DNA of 64,000 nucleotides. Origin: Legionella lytica. Lineage in GTDB: Bacteria > Pseudomonadota > Gammaproteobacteria > Legionellales > Legionellaceae. The DNA lies in NCBI RefSeq assembly GCF_023921225.1, contig NZ_CP071527.1, positions 1,950,501-2,014,500 on the forward strand. The letters run 5' to 3'. Under the pieces are notes generated by a model. It saw only the letters and a list, made by a program, of their open reading frames with translations. It did not search any database and had not been told where the DNA came from. Positions 17,141 to 25,674 of the stretch are shown piece after piece. Numbering within the stretch: position 1 is the stretch's first letter; each line of letters begins with the position of its first letter. A program made the position numbers and the translations under genes.

Positions 17141-17467
17141 CTACTCCTTGATTTTTCCTTTCCCAGGAAATGGACTGACAGTACTACCATAGGCAGGGTT
17201 ATCCTTAACTTTAGCTATTCCTTGCTTCTCTACTTCATCAATGCGATAAACTGATGGCATAGGGATAAACGTACGTTTTACACCACTAAATTCCAACTTT
17301 AAGCGCTCTTCAGAAGGGTCGACAACTAATGTAGTCTGTTCGCCAAATACCAGCTCCTCCACTTCAAGAAAGCCAAATAAGTCACTCTCCTTAATAGATC
17401 GCGCATATATTTCATAAATTGCTTCTTGGTTAGCAAAAGTAATTCTGAATAAAGTTTTCTTCGTCAT
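17141..17467 (-). CDS. DUF1820 family protein
   Basis: A 108-aa soluble protein that begins MTKKTLFRITFANQEAIYEI and continues with YARSIKESDLFGFLEVEELV, and includes RTFIPMPSVYRIDEVEKQG. Both size and these phrases match the gamma-proteobacterial family DUF1820 as I recall it. Function is unknown. It lies upstream of hpt on the same strand, with spacing that allows co-transcription. Confidence 0.85.
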   Translation of the reverse strand: MTKKTLFRITFANQEAIYEIYARSIKESDLFGFLEVEELVFGEQTTLVVDPSEERLKLEFSGVKRTFIPMPSVYRIDEVEKQGIAKVKDNPAYGSTVSPFPGKGKIKE

Positions 17468-17551
17468 AAAATGAGCCTGTTCTGAACGCTGGGCAAATTA
17501 TACAAAAATACGAATGTTTTGGGTATAGATAATCTATCTATCTGCTCGTTT

Positions 17552-18304
17552 TCACTTTGTCGAGGTCAAAGTAGCCGGTTGTAGCGGTGATTGGTAATCA
17601 TTAATTGGCTGAGATATAGACATCAACGTTAAGGAAGGTTGTATTACTTGATACTTTTGCGCAATATAGCAATAAAAACCAGAGGGGTAAGGCCAAAGCA
17701 TCTTACCAATTTCATCTAAAAAAGTTAATTTTTTAATCAATGTGGCACTATTTACCGGCGGGAGATAGCAAAAATTATTTAATGAAGCCTGCCTGTAGCC
17801 TCTTTGAATGAACATCCGATTTAAATTAAAGGGAGTGCGCATTTTTATATTATGGTCGTTATAACAATTTAATAACCCGCACTTTATGGCCCCCCCCCAC
17901 AAGCTCCAAGGGTTAATGCACAGCAAAATAACATACCCCATAGGTTTTAACACCCGATCAATCTCATCGATTAAACTGGAGCTCATATTAAACGGTTCTA
18001 AACTTAATGGAGCAACAATACAATCAATACTGTTCGCATTTAATGGTAAATGATTTAATTCACTTTCAATATGAACTTGATGGGATAAGGCAAAGGGTGA
18101 AACAATCCATTTGTGTTCAAAATCCAGTTTTTTTAACCAAAGATTCTCACCACAATTTCCTAACTGAATTAGAGTATCGCCATAAACAGGTAAACCAAGT
18201 GCATCCAAATTAAGAGAAAACTCATGCGCAGCAAAAAGACCAAGAGGTGATTGAAACCATTTATTCAATGCTCGGTAGTATTTTTTTTGCTGTTTAATCA
18301 ACAA
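17552..18304 (-). CDS. SAM-dependent methyltransferase-like protein
   Basis: A 250-aa protein with a class I methyltransferase outline. TLIQLGNCGENLW corresponds to the SAM-binding loop region, though the glycine motif is degenerate. SIDCIVAPLSLEPFNMSSSL is the motif-IV strand. IDEIDRVLKPMGYVILLCIN is the conserved post-motif helix and strand. The C-terminal part probably binds substrate. The gene is divergent from pilB across about 110 bp. The substrate is not predictable, and the weak glycine motif leaves open that it is a non-catalytic relative. Confidence 0.75.
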   Translation of the reverse strand: MLIKQQKKYYRALNKWFQSPLGLFAAHEFSLNLDALGLPVYGDTLIQLGNCGENLWLKKLDFEHKWIVSPFALSHQVHIESELNHLPLNANSIDCIVAPLSLEPFNMSSSLIDEIDRVLKPMGYVILLCINPWSLWGGAIKCGLLNCYNDHNIKMRTPFNLNRMFIQRGYRQASLNNFCYLPPVNSATLIKKLTFLDEIGKMLWPYPSGFYCYIAQKYQVIQPSLTLMSISQPINDYQSPLQPATLTSTK

Positions 18305-18415
18305 AGTAATGCCTTTTAAAAAGGTTAATCCTGAATTAAACTACAATACAACGAGTTTCACCCGCAAACAATCCATTTTCCTTTTTTATATAGAAAAATG
18401 GTTAGGAATAAATTA

Positions 18416-20083
18416 ATGGAATTTAATATTACTGGTCAACAATTTGCCTTAGAACCGCTTTTAGGTAAAGCAGAAACCGCAATCCATTCTGAGCAAGCCA
18501 CTAAAGAAAAAATTTCACTCACTCAATATCTTATCAAAAATAATATCTTATCTGCCACAATAATTGCCCATACATCAGCTCAAAGTTTTGGTGTTCCAAT
18601 ACTGGATCTAGATAGTATTGAGCTCAGTACCCTGCCCTTATCATTAGTAGATGAAAAACTGATGCTTCGCCATTCCATGGTGCCCCTATTTTGCCGTGGA
18701 ACCCATTTATATCTGGCTGCCGAAGATCCCGGTAATCATAATGCCTTAAAAGAAATTCAATTCCATACCGGTTTGAATACCCATGCGATCGCAGTAGAAG
18801 CGAATAAATTGACTGCCGTGTTCGCCCATTTATTAAACATGAGGCATCATCAAGAATTATCTACATTCGATACAGCAATGCATCATGAAGAACAATATGA
18901 ATTTACAATTAATCCAATAGATAACGATGATGATGCCCCTATTGTAAAATTTGTTAATCAAATTTTATTTAAAGCAATTCAACAAGGGGCTTCCGACATC
19001 CATTTTGAGCCCTTTGAAAAAGAATATCGCATTCGCTACCGACATGATGGCCTTTTACATGAGGTAGCAAATCCACCAGTCAATCTGTCTGCCCGAATTA
19101 CAGCGCGGATTAAAGTCATGGCGAAATTAGACATTTCAGAACGTCGTCTCCCTCAAGATGGTAGTTTTAAGATAAATCAACCTAATAAGCACCCCATTGA
19201 TTTTCGTGTAAGCACCTGCCCCACCGCAAACGGGGAAAAAGTGGTTATAAGAATATTGGATCTCGATACAGCTAAATTACACATTGAAGCCTTAGGATTT
19301 AATCCCAAACAACACGAATATTTTATGCAGTCAATAAAACGTCCTCAAGGAATGATCCTGGTTACTGGCCCCACAGGTAGTGGAAAAACCGTAAGCCTGT
19401 ATGCAGCCTTAAATCTGCTTAACACACCAAAAGTTAATATCTCTACCGCTGAAGATCCCGTTGAAATTAAAATCACCGGCATTAACCAAGTAAATATCAA
19501 CCCTAAAGTAGGCCTCAACTTCTCCAAGGTTTTACGCTCTTTTTTACGACAAGACCCTGATATTATTATGGTTGGTGAAATTCGTGATTTAGAAACCGCT
19601 GAAATTGCAGTTAAGGCAGCACAAACAGGGCATCTCGTCTTATCAACATTGCATACAAATAGTGCAGTAGAATCCCTAACACGCTTAATGAACATAGGTA
19701 TTCCCAGCTTTAATATCGTGAGTTCAATAACCCTTATTATTGCGCAACGTTTAGCACGAAAACTTTGCGAGCAATGTAAAACTCCACGAACCGATCTTCA
19801 CAAATCCAATTTACTAACTTTGGGTCTTAATGAAACAGACCAAATTTATCAATCCGTAGGCTGCTCTCAATGCACTGACGGATATCGAGGCCGGATAGGA
19901 TTATTTGAAGTATTACCTATGACAAATACTCTAACCGAACTCATTATGGCGGGTGCTAATTCATTAGAAATTTTAAAAGCAGCCCAAAATGAAGGCCTGA
20001 CTAGCATTTATCAATCTGGCATTGAAAAAGTACAGCAAGGAATAACTACCCTAGAGGAGGTCAATCGGGTAACCGTTGAATAA
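18416..20083 (+). CDS. pilB: Type IV pilus assembly ATPase PilB
   Basis: The start is placed at ATG 18416, behind AGGAA, rather than at the ATG six codons earlier; this gives 555 aa. The protein has the N-terminal T2SSE domain, then the ATPase core. Walker A GPTGSGKT lies at residues 318-325, the Walker B region reads IIMVGEIRDLETAEIA, and the His box is STLHTN. A tetracysteine zinc site (CEQC and CSQC) sits near the C-terminus. PilB drives pilus extension at the inner membrane, partnering PilC. It is followed by pilC three bases after the stop and then pilD, one operon; Legionella uses this system for pili, competence and, through PilD, type II secretion. Confidence 0.96.
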   Translation: MEFNITGQQFALEPLLGKAETAIHSEQATKEKISLTQYLIKNNILSATIIAHTSAQSFGVPILDLDSIELSTLPLSLVDEKLMLRHSMVPLFCRGTHLYLAAEDPGNHNALKEIQFHTGLNTHAIAVEANKLTAVFAHLLNMRHHQELSTFDTAMHHEEQYEFTINPIDNDDDAPIVKFVNQILFKAIQQGASDIHFEPFEKEYRIRYRHDGLLHEVANPPVNLSARITARIKVMAKLDISERRLPQDGSFKINQPNKHPIDFRVSTCPTANGEKVVIRILDLDTAKLHIEALGFNPKQHEYFMQSIKRPQGMILVTGPTGSGKTVSLYAALNLLNTPKVNISTAEDPVEIKITGINQVNINPKVGLNFSKVLRSFLRQDPDIIMVGEIRDLETAEIAVKAAQTGHLVLSTLHTNSAVESLTRLMNIGIPSFNIVSSITLIIAQRLARKLCEQCKTPRTDLHKSNLLTLGLNETDQIYQSVGCSQCTDGYRGRIGLFEVLPMTNTLTELIMAGANSLEILKAAQNEGLTSIYQSGIEKVQQGITTLEEVNRVTVE

Positions 20084-20086
20084 ATT

Positions 20087-21319
20087 ATGTTTCAGGTTAA
20101 AAAAAATACCAACTCCCTATTAACATTTCGTTATACGGGTAAAAATGTATTAGGACAAAAAATCTCAGGAGCCATTCGAGCACGTAATTTGACGCTCGCG
20201 AAAATAGACCTACGCAAGCAAGGCATTACTATTAGTAAAGTAGCTCAAAAGCGGAATCTAATAATCTTTAATCAATTAAATAAAAAGCCAAGTTCAGCAG
20301 ACATTGCGCTATTTAGCCGTCAACTTGCCACCATGGTTGAATCAGGAATACCGTTAATGCACGCGCTTGATATTGTTGCGAAAGGACAAATAAATCCCCA
20401 TCTTCAGGAATTAATTAATGAGATCAAACATGATATTGGGGCAGGTTTAACACTGTCTGAAACATTAATGAAACATTCACAGTATTTTAATAGCCTATTC
20501 TGTAATTTAGTTAAAGCAGGCGAACAATCAGGTACGCTAGATATTATGCTCAATAAAATTGCCTGTTATAAAGAGAAAATTGAATCCATAAAAAAGAAAA
20601 TAAAAAAAGCGGTAAGCTATCCCATCGCCATTGTAAGCGTGGCAGTTATAGTGACAGTGGGCTTACTTATGTTTGTTGTTCCACAATTTGAAACCTTATT
20701 TCAATCATTTGGAGCCGATTTACCCACCCTAACTTTGGCCGTAGTTAAAATATCTCAATATATTCAATCCTGTTGGTATTGTATTTTTTCGTCTTTGGCC
20801 TTGAGCATTTATGCATTTATTTATGCACAAAAGCATTCTACGGCCTTCGCAATAACTGTTGATAAACTGCTATTAAAAATACCGGTTATTGGTCCAATTA
20901 TTGAAAAAACCGTTATTGCACGCTTTTCACGAACATTATCTATTACTTTTGCAGCTGGTTTGCCTTTAGTAGATGGCCTCAAATCGGCGGCTGGTGCCAC
21001 AGGCAATATAATGTATGCTAACGCAATAGAATATATAAAAAATGAGGTTTTTACAGGAATATCCATGAATAAGGCTATGGAAAATACCCACCTATTTCCC
21101 AATATGGTCATGCAAATGATCGCTATTGGTGAAGAGTCAGGTGCCTTAGAAAAAATGTTAAGTAAAATTGCAGACTTTTATGAAGAAGATGTAGATAATT
21201 CAGTGGACGCACTGAGTCGTTTATTAGAACCGATTATCATGTCCATCATTGGGATTCTCGTGGGTGGGCTGATTGTGGCAATGTATATGCCTTTGTTTAA
21301 ATTGGGCGCGGTAATTTAA
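20087..21319 (+). CDS. pilC: Type IV pilus inner-membrane platform protein PilC
   Basis: A 410-aa GspF/PilC-family protein with two homologous domains. Each holds the family's helical bundle: FSRQLATMVESGIPLMHALD near residue 75 and FSRTLSITFAAGLPLVDGLK near 282. Membrane segments lie around 175-200, 225-245 and 380-405. PilC is the platform on which PilB acts to add pilin subunits. It starts three bases after pilB and is followed by pilD after a 13-bp gap. Confidence 0.95.
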   Translation: MFQVKKNTNSLLTFRYTGKNVLGQKISGAIRARNLTLAKIDLRKQGITISKVAQKRNLIIFNQLNKKPSSADIALFSRQLATMVESGIPLMHALDIVAKGQINPHLQELINEIKHDIGAGLTLSETLMKHSQYFNSLFCNLVKAGEQSGTLDIMLNKIACYKEKIESIKKKIKKAVSYPIAIVSVAVIVTVGLLMFVVPQFETLFQSFGADLPTLTLAVVKISQYIQSCWYCIFSSLALSIYAFIYAQKHSTAFAITVDKLLLKIPVIGPIIEKTVIARFSRTLSITFAAGLPLVDGLKSAAGATGNIMYANAIEYIKNEVFTGISMNKAMENTHLFPNMVMQMIAIGEESGALEKMLSKIADFYEEDVDNSVDALSRLLEPIIMSIIGILVGGLIVAMYMPLFKLGAVI

Positions 21320-21332
21320 AAGGAAAAACACA

Positions 21333-22193
21333 ATGATGCATGAACTCATCACACACCATTCCTGGTTCCTTTACCTAGCTATAGCCTTACTTTCGCTTGC
21401 AATAGGAAGTTTACTTAATGTAGTCATTTACCGTTTACCGATTATGCTCAAAAATGAATGGCAGCGTGAATGCAATGAATTAATGAACAATAAAAATGAC
21501 GAGAAAGTGACGCTGAATTTGTTTTTTCCTCGCTCATTTTGTCCCTCATGTAACACCATGGTTAACGCCTGGCAAAATATTCCCATATTAAGTTTTTTAA
21601 TACTGCGGGGTCGTTGTTATTACTGTAAAACCTCTATTTCACCTCGCTACCCATTAATTGAATTGGGCACGATGCTGTTGTCACTCTATGCCTGTTGGCA
21701 TTTTGGCTTTACCTGGCAATTAGCTTTTGCACTGAGTGCTATATGGATTTTAATTTGCTTATTTTTTATTGACTTAGATCATCAACTACTGCCCGATAGT
21801 TTAACGCTAAGCTTATTGTGGTTAGGCTTAATTGCGAATACGCAAAACTTATTTACCTCACTCCCTGACGCTGTGCTTAGTGCAGCGGGTGCCTACCTTG
21901 CTTTATGGCTTGTTATAAAACTATTTTATTTCGCTACAGGTAAAATTGGGATGGGAAATGGCGATTTTAAATTGTTTGCCGCTTTTGGTGCCTGGTTTGG
22001 CTGGAAATTATTGCCACTAATTCTCCTCTTTTCGTCAATTACGGGTACAATAATTGGGCTCTTATATTTATACTTGAACGATAAATCAAGAGATACTACA
22101 ATCGCCTTTGGCCCTTTTTTATGCATTTCAGGATTAGCCGTATTATTTTGGGGACAAGAGCTTTTAGATTGGTATTTGCATTTGTGGTTCTAA
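21333..22193 (+). CDS. pilD: Prepilin peptidase and N-methyltransferase PilD
   Basis: A 286-aa bifunctional aspartic protease and methyltransferase that cleaves and methylates prepilins and type II pseudopilins. The cytoplasmic loop has the zinc tetracysteine pairs FCPSC and CYYC. The catalytic aspartates fall in the FIDLDHQLLPD region and in GMGNGD (GxGD motif). About eight hydrophobic segments follow the expected topology. Length and order are normal, and it closes the pilBCD operon. A family B repeat lies 30 bp downstream. Confidence 0.96.
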   Translation: MMHELITHHSWFLYLAIALLSLAIGSLLNVVIYRLPIMLKNEWQRECNELMNNKNDEKVTLNLFFPRSFCPSCNTMVNAWQNIPILSFLILRGRCYYCKTSISPRYPLIELGTMLLSLYACWHFGFTWQLAFALSAIWILICLFFIDLDHQLLPDSLTLSLLWLGLIANTQNLFTSLPDAVLSAAGAYLALWLVIKLFYFATGKIGMGNGDFKLFAAFGAWFGWKLLPLILLFSSITGTIIGLLYLYLNDKSRDTTIAFGPFLCISGLAVLFWGQELLDWYLHLWF

Positions 22194-22224
22194 AAAACAG
22201 TCCACTACAAACTTTGCAATGACG

Positions 22225-22303
22225 TGTAGGTTGGGCCCATGGCCCAAAATTGAGTTCAAATGTGGCTCGATGCATTGTTGTTGGGTCATGGGGGTCCAAC
22301 CTA
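22225..22303. repeat. Repeat family B after pilD
   Basis: The unit runs from TGTAGGTTGGGCCCATGGCC to GGGTCATGGGGGTCCAACCT, with inverted GGTTGG/CCAACC ends. It fills most of the gap between pilD and the phosphatase gene. Confidence 0.75.
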
Positions 22304-22351
22304 ATGCCTGTAGGAGCTCCCTAATAAAAGGTCCATACGAGGAGTAAGACG

Positions 22352-23107
22352 TTGTATCAAATTATTTTGTTTGATTTAGATGATACCTTAATTGATTTTT
22401 CAGCTGCAGAACAAATCGGTGTACGTAAAATTCATGAGCAGTTTTATCCAACAACCCCCTACCCACTCTTCGAACAGCGCTTTAAAAAAGTGAATAATGA
22501 ACTTTGGGCACGCGTTGGTGCCCAGGAAAATGGACTCATGCCCAGTGATGTGCGATTTTTACGTTTTAAGCAATTAAACGAAGCCATAGAATGCGCAAGC
22601 CACTCTAATGAAGTCGCTGAGGCGTATGAACATTATCTGATTGAGCACATTGAGTGGATTCCTGATGTTAGAAAAACCATTGAATTCTTGCATCAAAAAG
22701 GTCATATTTTAGGCATTATTACCAATGGATTCTCTGCATCTCAATTGAGGAAAAAAGAAAAATTTGCCCTTGAAAATTGGTTTGATTGTTTTGTGATTTC
22801 TGATGACGTTGGCTTTGCCAAGCCCAATAAGGAAATTTTTAATATCGCCTTACAGAAACTGTCTAATACTCATAATCAACCCATTCACAGCTATCACAAA
22901 AACTCCATTCTAATGGTTGGTGACTCTATTATTAGCGATGGGCATGGAGCAAAAAACTTCGGGGTTAACTATTGCCATGTTCATCATAGCCCACCACAAA
23001 CAGCCCAGTTAGAAACAACGCTTACCTATCACATTAATTCGGTAGCGAATTTGCCAAATTGTATTGGCTATGAAACAGAATATAAGCTTTTTTTGAATTC
23101 TTTCTAG
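22352..23107 (+). CDS. HAD-family phosphatase, YjjG-like nucleotidase
   Basis: A 251-aa protein starting at TTG 22352; GAGGAG seven bases upstream and the immediate FDLDDTLIDF motif decide this start. Asp8 and Asp10 are the HAD nucleophile and acid. Motif II is IITNGF, the motif III Lys lies in GFAKPNKEIF, and motif IV is MVGDSIISD. The pattern with a helical cap resembles YjjG, which dephosphorylates non-canonical pyrimidine nucleotides. The exact substrate is not determined by these motifs. Probably monocistronic. Confidence 0.88.
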   Translation: MYQIILFDLDDTLIDFSAAEQIGVRKIHEQFYPTTPYPLFEQRFKKVNNELWARVGAQENGLMPSDVRFLRFKQLNEAIECASHSNEVAEAYEHYLIEHIEWIPDVRKTIEFLHQKGHILGIITNGFSASQLRKKEKFALENWFDCFVISDDVGFAKPNKEIFNIALQKLSNTHNQPIHSYHKNSILMVGDSIISDGHGAKNFGVNYCHVHHSPPQTAQLETTLTYHINSVANLPNCIGYETEYKLFLNSF

Positions 23108-23195
23108 GGAACATCGTTCCCAACATAGAGAAGGAACTCATTATATATTTTTATGCCCTCTGAGCGACTACATATAACTTTTAAATGGAAGAAAC

Positions 23196-25094
23196 ATGAC
23201 TGATTTTTCAAGTGACTTGCAAAAAATAGCTAATAATGACCCCAATTTTAAAAATCTTGAACCAAGCTGGCTCATAACTGATGACAGAATTCAAAGTTTA
23301 GCTGCTGCTTTAATTAACAATACTACATTGATTGGCATTGACCTATATGATCATTATATTGGCGATCTAAATCTTGGATATTTAACCAAGGCCATAGAAG
23401 CTCATAAAAAATTATCCTCGCTAAACTTGGATAAAAATCAAATTACCGAACTGGGAGCAGACTATATAGGTGAATTAATAGAAAAAAATGACGTATTAAT
23501 AAACCTTACACTTAACAACAATGCTATTGGTAGTAGAGGAGCCCAAGCGATTGCCAGAGGATTAGAAGTTAATTCGCAATTAAGATCGCTCCATCTTAAA
23601 AACACTGCGATAGGTGATCCTGGTGCTCAAGCATTGTTTGAAGCATTAGAAGTAAATACCTCTCTTATTTTTCTTGATCTAAGTAATAATGAAATTAACG
23701 ACCTCGGCGCCTCATACATAATACAGATGCTCGGACATAATAGCACAATAAGTTCATTGTATCTTAAAGGAAATCCTATTAGTAATAAAAACTTGGTAGA
23801 GATTGAGAGCTTATTAAGCCGTAACCAAAAAATTTACAACATAGCCCAAAAAGCAATCGATACGATTAGAAGATTACCATCCAGTATACCTAACTGGGAA
23901 GAAGAAGGCGCTTTTGATAATTTTAATGAGGTTCTTAAACAAAAAGAACAAGCCCAGCTTGAAATCGAGACACTATTTCCAGGCGCTAACCTAATATCCC
24001 GTATTGAAGAGGTATGGGCTGAAAAACAAATTGCGATTATGCTTGCAAACCCACTCTATATTCAGAAAAGCTCCATCATTGGACTCTTCGACTCGTTAAA
24101 TCCCAAACAAAAACAGTCGCCTAAAAATCAGCAATGGCTTGAATCGACAATTCTGCATTATTTTTCAAGCATACAACCCGATAGCGAGTACACTCATAAA
24201 AAGCTGCTGTCCTATATTCTCCAAACATCAATAAGTGCAGATGTAGAACGGCTCATGGATCTCTGTTTATTCCATCATTTCACTCCTAAAGTAACGCGAG
24301 TAATGAAACCAGAACCAATACAGTTAGTACGGTTACTGATTAATAACCGTGAAGCGCTTAAAACACTACAAAAAGAAATGCCAGGTATCAATAAGCTCGT
24401 TTTAAACATCATTACTCGCTTTTATAAAGAAGAGCAATCAAGCAAAGAAATTGAACTCAATACACAAGTCATTGGACTGTTATTAGAGTGTCCTCAAGAA
24501 AATAAAGAAACGAATATCACATTGAATGCAGCTCTACTTCGTAGTCTAAATATTTTTTTCTGTGCAGATCCAAACATCGCCAATAGCTTTTACAGCCTAT
24601 GGCGCCATCTCTCATCAGAAAATACATTACCCATACAAAATTCAGCAACGGAAGAGGTCGCTAAGAAACTATTAATAAAAAAATATAATGCCCTAGTTTT
24701 GGAAAGCATTCCCAATCATTATCAAAATCGATTCTTTATTCAGCAGGACGTAAAGCAAGTGAAGCAGCAACCCGCTGAACTAGTGCAGGAGCAACACATT
24801 GAACTAGTGCAGGAGCAACACATTGAACTAGTGCAGGAGCAACACATTGAACTAGTGCAGGAGCAACACATTGAACCAGTGCAGGAGCAACACATTGAAC
24901 CAGTGCAGGAGCAACACATTGAACCAGTGCAGGAGCAACACATTGAACCAGTGCAGGAGCAACACATTGAGCCAGTGCAGGAGCAACACCTTGAGCCAGT
25001 GCAGGAGCAAAATTCTGAACTAGCTCAAGAGCAAAATGCAGTGTTAGAGCAAGAAGATGATGATGAAGAAAACTCGATGTTAATGAGGCCATAA
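23196..25094 (+). CDS. Leucine-rich-repeat protein with octapeptide tail, candidate effector
   Basis: A 632-aa protein from ATG 23196 behind GGAAG. Residues 25-210 hold five or more ribonuclease-inhibitor-type LRRs, for example LSSLNLDKNQITELGADYIG, LINLTLNNNAIGSRGAQAIA and LIFLDLSNNEINDLGASYI. Residues 210-525 are helical with no motif I recognise. The tail carries eleven copies of an octapeptide of form E(L/P)VQEQHI, followed by an acidic block (EQEDDDEEN) and SMLMRP, which resembles a Dot/Icm E-block signal. No signal peptide. LRRs of this type bind proteins and are common in effectors; translocation is inference. Confidence 0.88.
   Translation: MTDFSSDLQKIANNDPNFKNLEPSWLITDDRIQSLAAALINNTTLIGIDLYDHYIGDLNLGYLTKAIEAHKKLSSLNLDKNQITELGADYIGELIEKNDVLINLTLNNNAIGSRGAQAIARGLEVNSQLRSLHLKNTAIGDPGAQALFEALEVNTSLIFLDLSNNEINDLGASYIIQMLGHNSTISSLYLKGNPISNKNLVEIESLLSRNQKIYNIAQKAIDTIRRLPSSIPNWEEEGAFDNFNEVLKQKEQAQLEIETLFPGANLISRIEEVWAEKQIAIMLANPLYIQKSSIIGLFDSLNPKQKQSPKNQQWLESTILHYFSSIQPDSEYTHKKLLSYILQTSISADVERLMDLCLFHHFTPKVTRVMKPEPIQLVRLLINNREALKTLQKEMPGINKLVLNIITRFYKEEQSSKEIELNTQVIGLLLECPQENKETNITLNAALLRSLNIFFCADPNIANSFYSLWRHLSSENTLPIQNSATEEVAKKLLIKKYNALVLESIPNHYQNRFFIQQDVKQVKQQPAELVQEQHIELVQEQHIELVQEQHIELVQEQHIEPVQEQHIEPVQEQHIEPVQEQHIEPVQEQHIEPVQEQHLEPVQEQNSELAQEQNAVLEQEDDDEENSMLMRP
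24777..25040 (+). repeat. In-frame tandem repeat, eleven 24-bp units
   Basis: The unit begins GAACTAGTGCAGGAGCAACA and encodes E-L/P-V-Q-E-Q-H-I. The first eight units are identical except for a CTA to CCA change from the fifth on, and the last three diverge (HL, NS, NA endings). The near-perfect identity suggests recent expansion, so copy number probably varies among strains. The repeat also opens long frames on the opposite strand, which are not genes. Confidence 0.95.
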
Positions 25095-25139
25095 AAATCA
25101 ATAAAACAACTAATGCCTAGCTACTAAGCGAAAGTTCCT

Positions 25140-25158
25140 CCCGCGGCTTGACCGCGGG
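25140..25158. repeat. CCCGCGG hairpin repeat (family C)
   Basis: CCCGCGG, five-base loop, CCGCGGG, 46 bp after the LRR-protein stop. Here the following bases are CTCATCC; a GAATTC appears about 40 bp later rather than directly adjacent. Confidence 0.75.
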
Positions 25159-25343
25159 CTCATCCATGCCAACAGCCCGCGCAATTAGTCCGCAAGAATT
25201 CAAGAAAACAGAGCTCCAATTCCCAAAGCTATATTTTCCAAGTTGATGTCATTGAAAATCCCATCCCAAAACACACTGGTAAGTTCTAAACCAGGCATCA
25301 GTTTAACTGATAATACAAGAACTTTTACACCCTATGCACAGAG

Positions 25344-25366
25344 TTATCCACAGTTTTTGTGGATAA
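25344..25366. promoter_or_regulatory. Inverted pair of perfect DnaA boxes
   Basis: TTATCCACA at 25344-25352 and its inverse TGTGGATAA at 25358-25366 both match the DnaA-box consensus exactly, five bases apart. A third site, ATATCCACA at 25477-25485, differs at one position. The left box lies in CAGAGTTATCCACAG, the same context as a high-affinity box of the E. coli origin. DnaA binding is likely; whether it serves replication, titration or transcription control is unknown. Confidence 0.65.
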
Positions 25367-25674
25367 ATAACCCCATACTAGAAACAGAATAAATACCCTA
25401 AGAGCCTTATAACACAAGGGATTTTATAAATAAAATAGCAATTTTTGAGAATTAGAGTGATTTAATTTAAATGGAGATATCCACAGGATATTGGCAAAGA
25501 TTGAAACGACCAGCCCGTGTATCTTATCAAAGAAAAAAATAAAAAACAGTCTTGACTTGGTATATTTCAAAAAAAATTAAACGTCCAAACAAAATGCTTA
25601 TTTTATCATTTTAGTGCTTTACAGAAGTACGCCATGATAAAATATCAGCTTTTTTATATAAACAAAGCCGAATT

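Larger units (their letters stand above)
25095..25674. other. 580-bp non-coding region with DnaA boxes
   Basis: No gene is supported between the LRR gene and the 1062-aa gene. The left part holds a family C hairpin, the middle an inverted pair of perfect DnaA boxes with a third near-match at 25477, and the rest is strongly AT-rich. TTGACTTGG near 25554 may be part of a promoter for the next gene, but a convincing -10 element is not obvious. Confidence 0.6.

Noticed and set aside
24777..25040. Direct repeats suggestive of a CRISPR array
   Set aside because: Units are contiguous with no spacers and stay in frame within a gene.
24736..25101. Long minus-strand open frames rich in Cys, Ala and Pro across the tandem repeat
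   Set aside because: They exist only because a 24-bp unit free of stops in several frames is repeated; the plus strand encodes the continuous LRR protein.
25095..25674. Chromosomal or plasmid replication origin
   Set aside because: Two perfect DnaA boxes and AT-rich DNA are not enough: no dnaA, repA, parA or gidA is nearby. Kept only as a finding.
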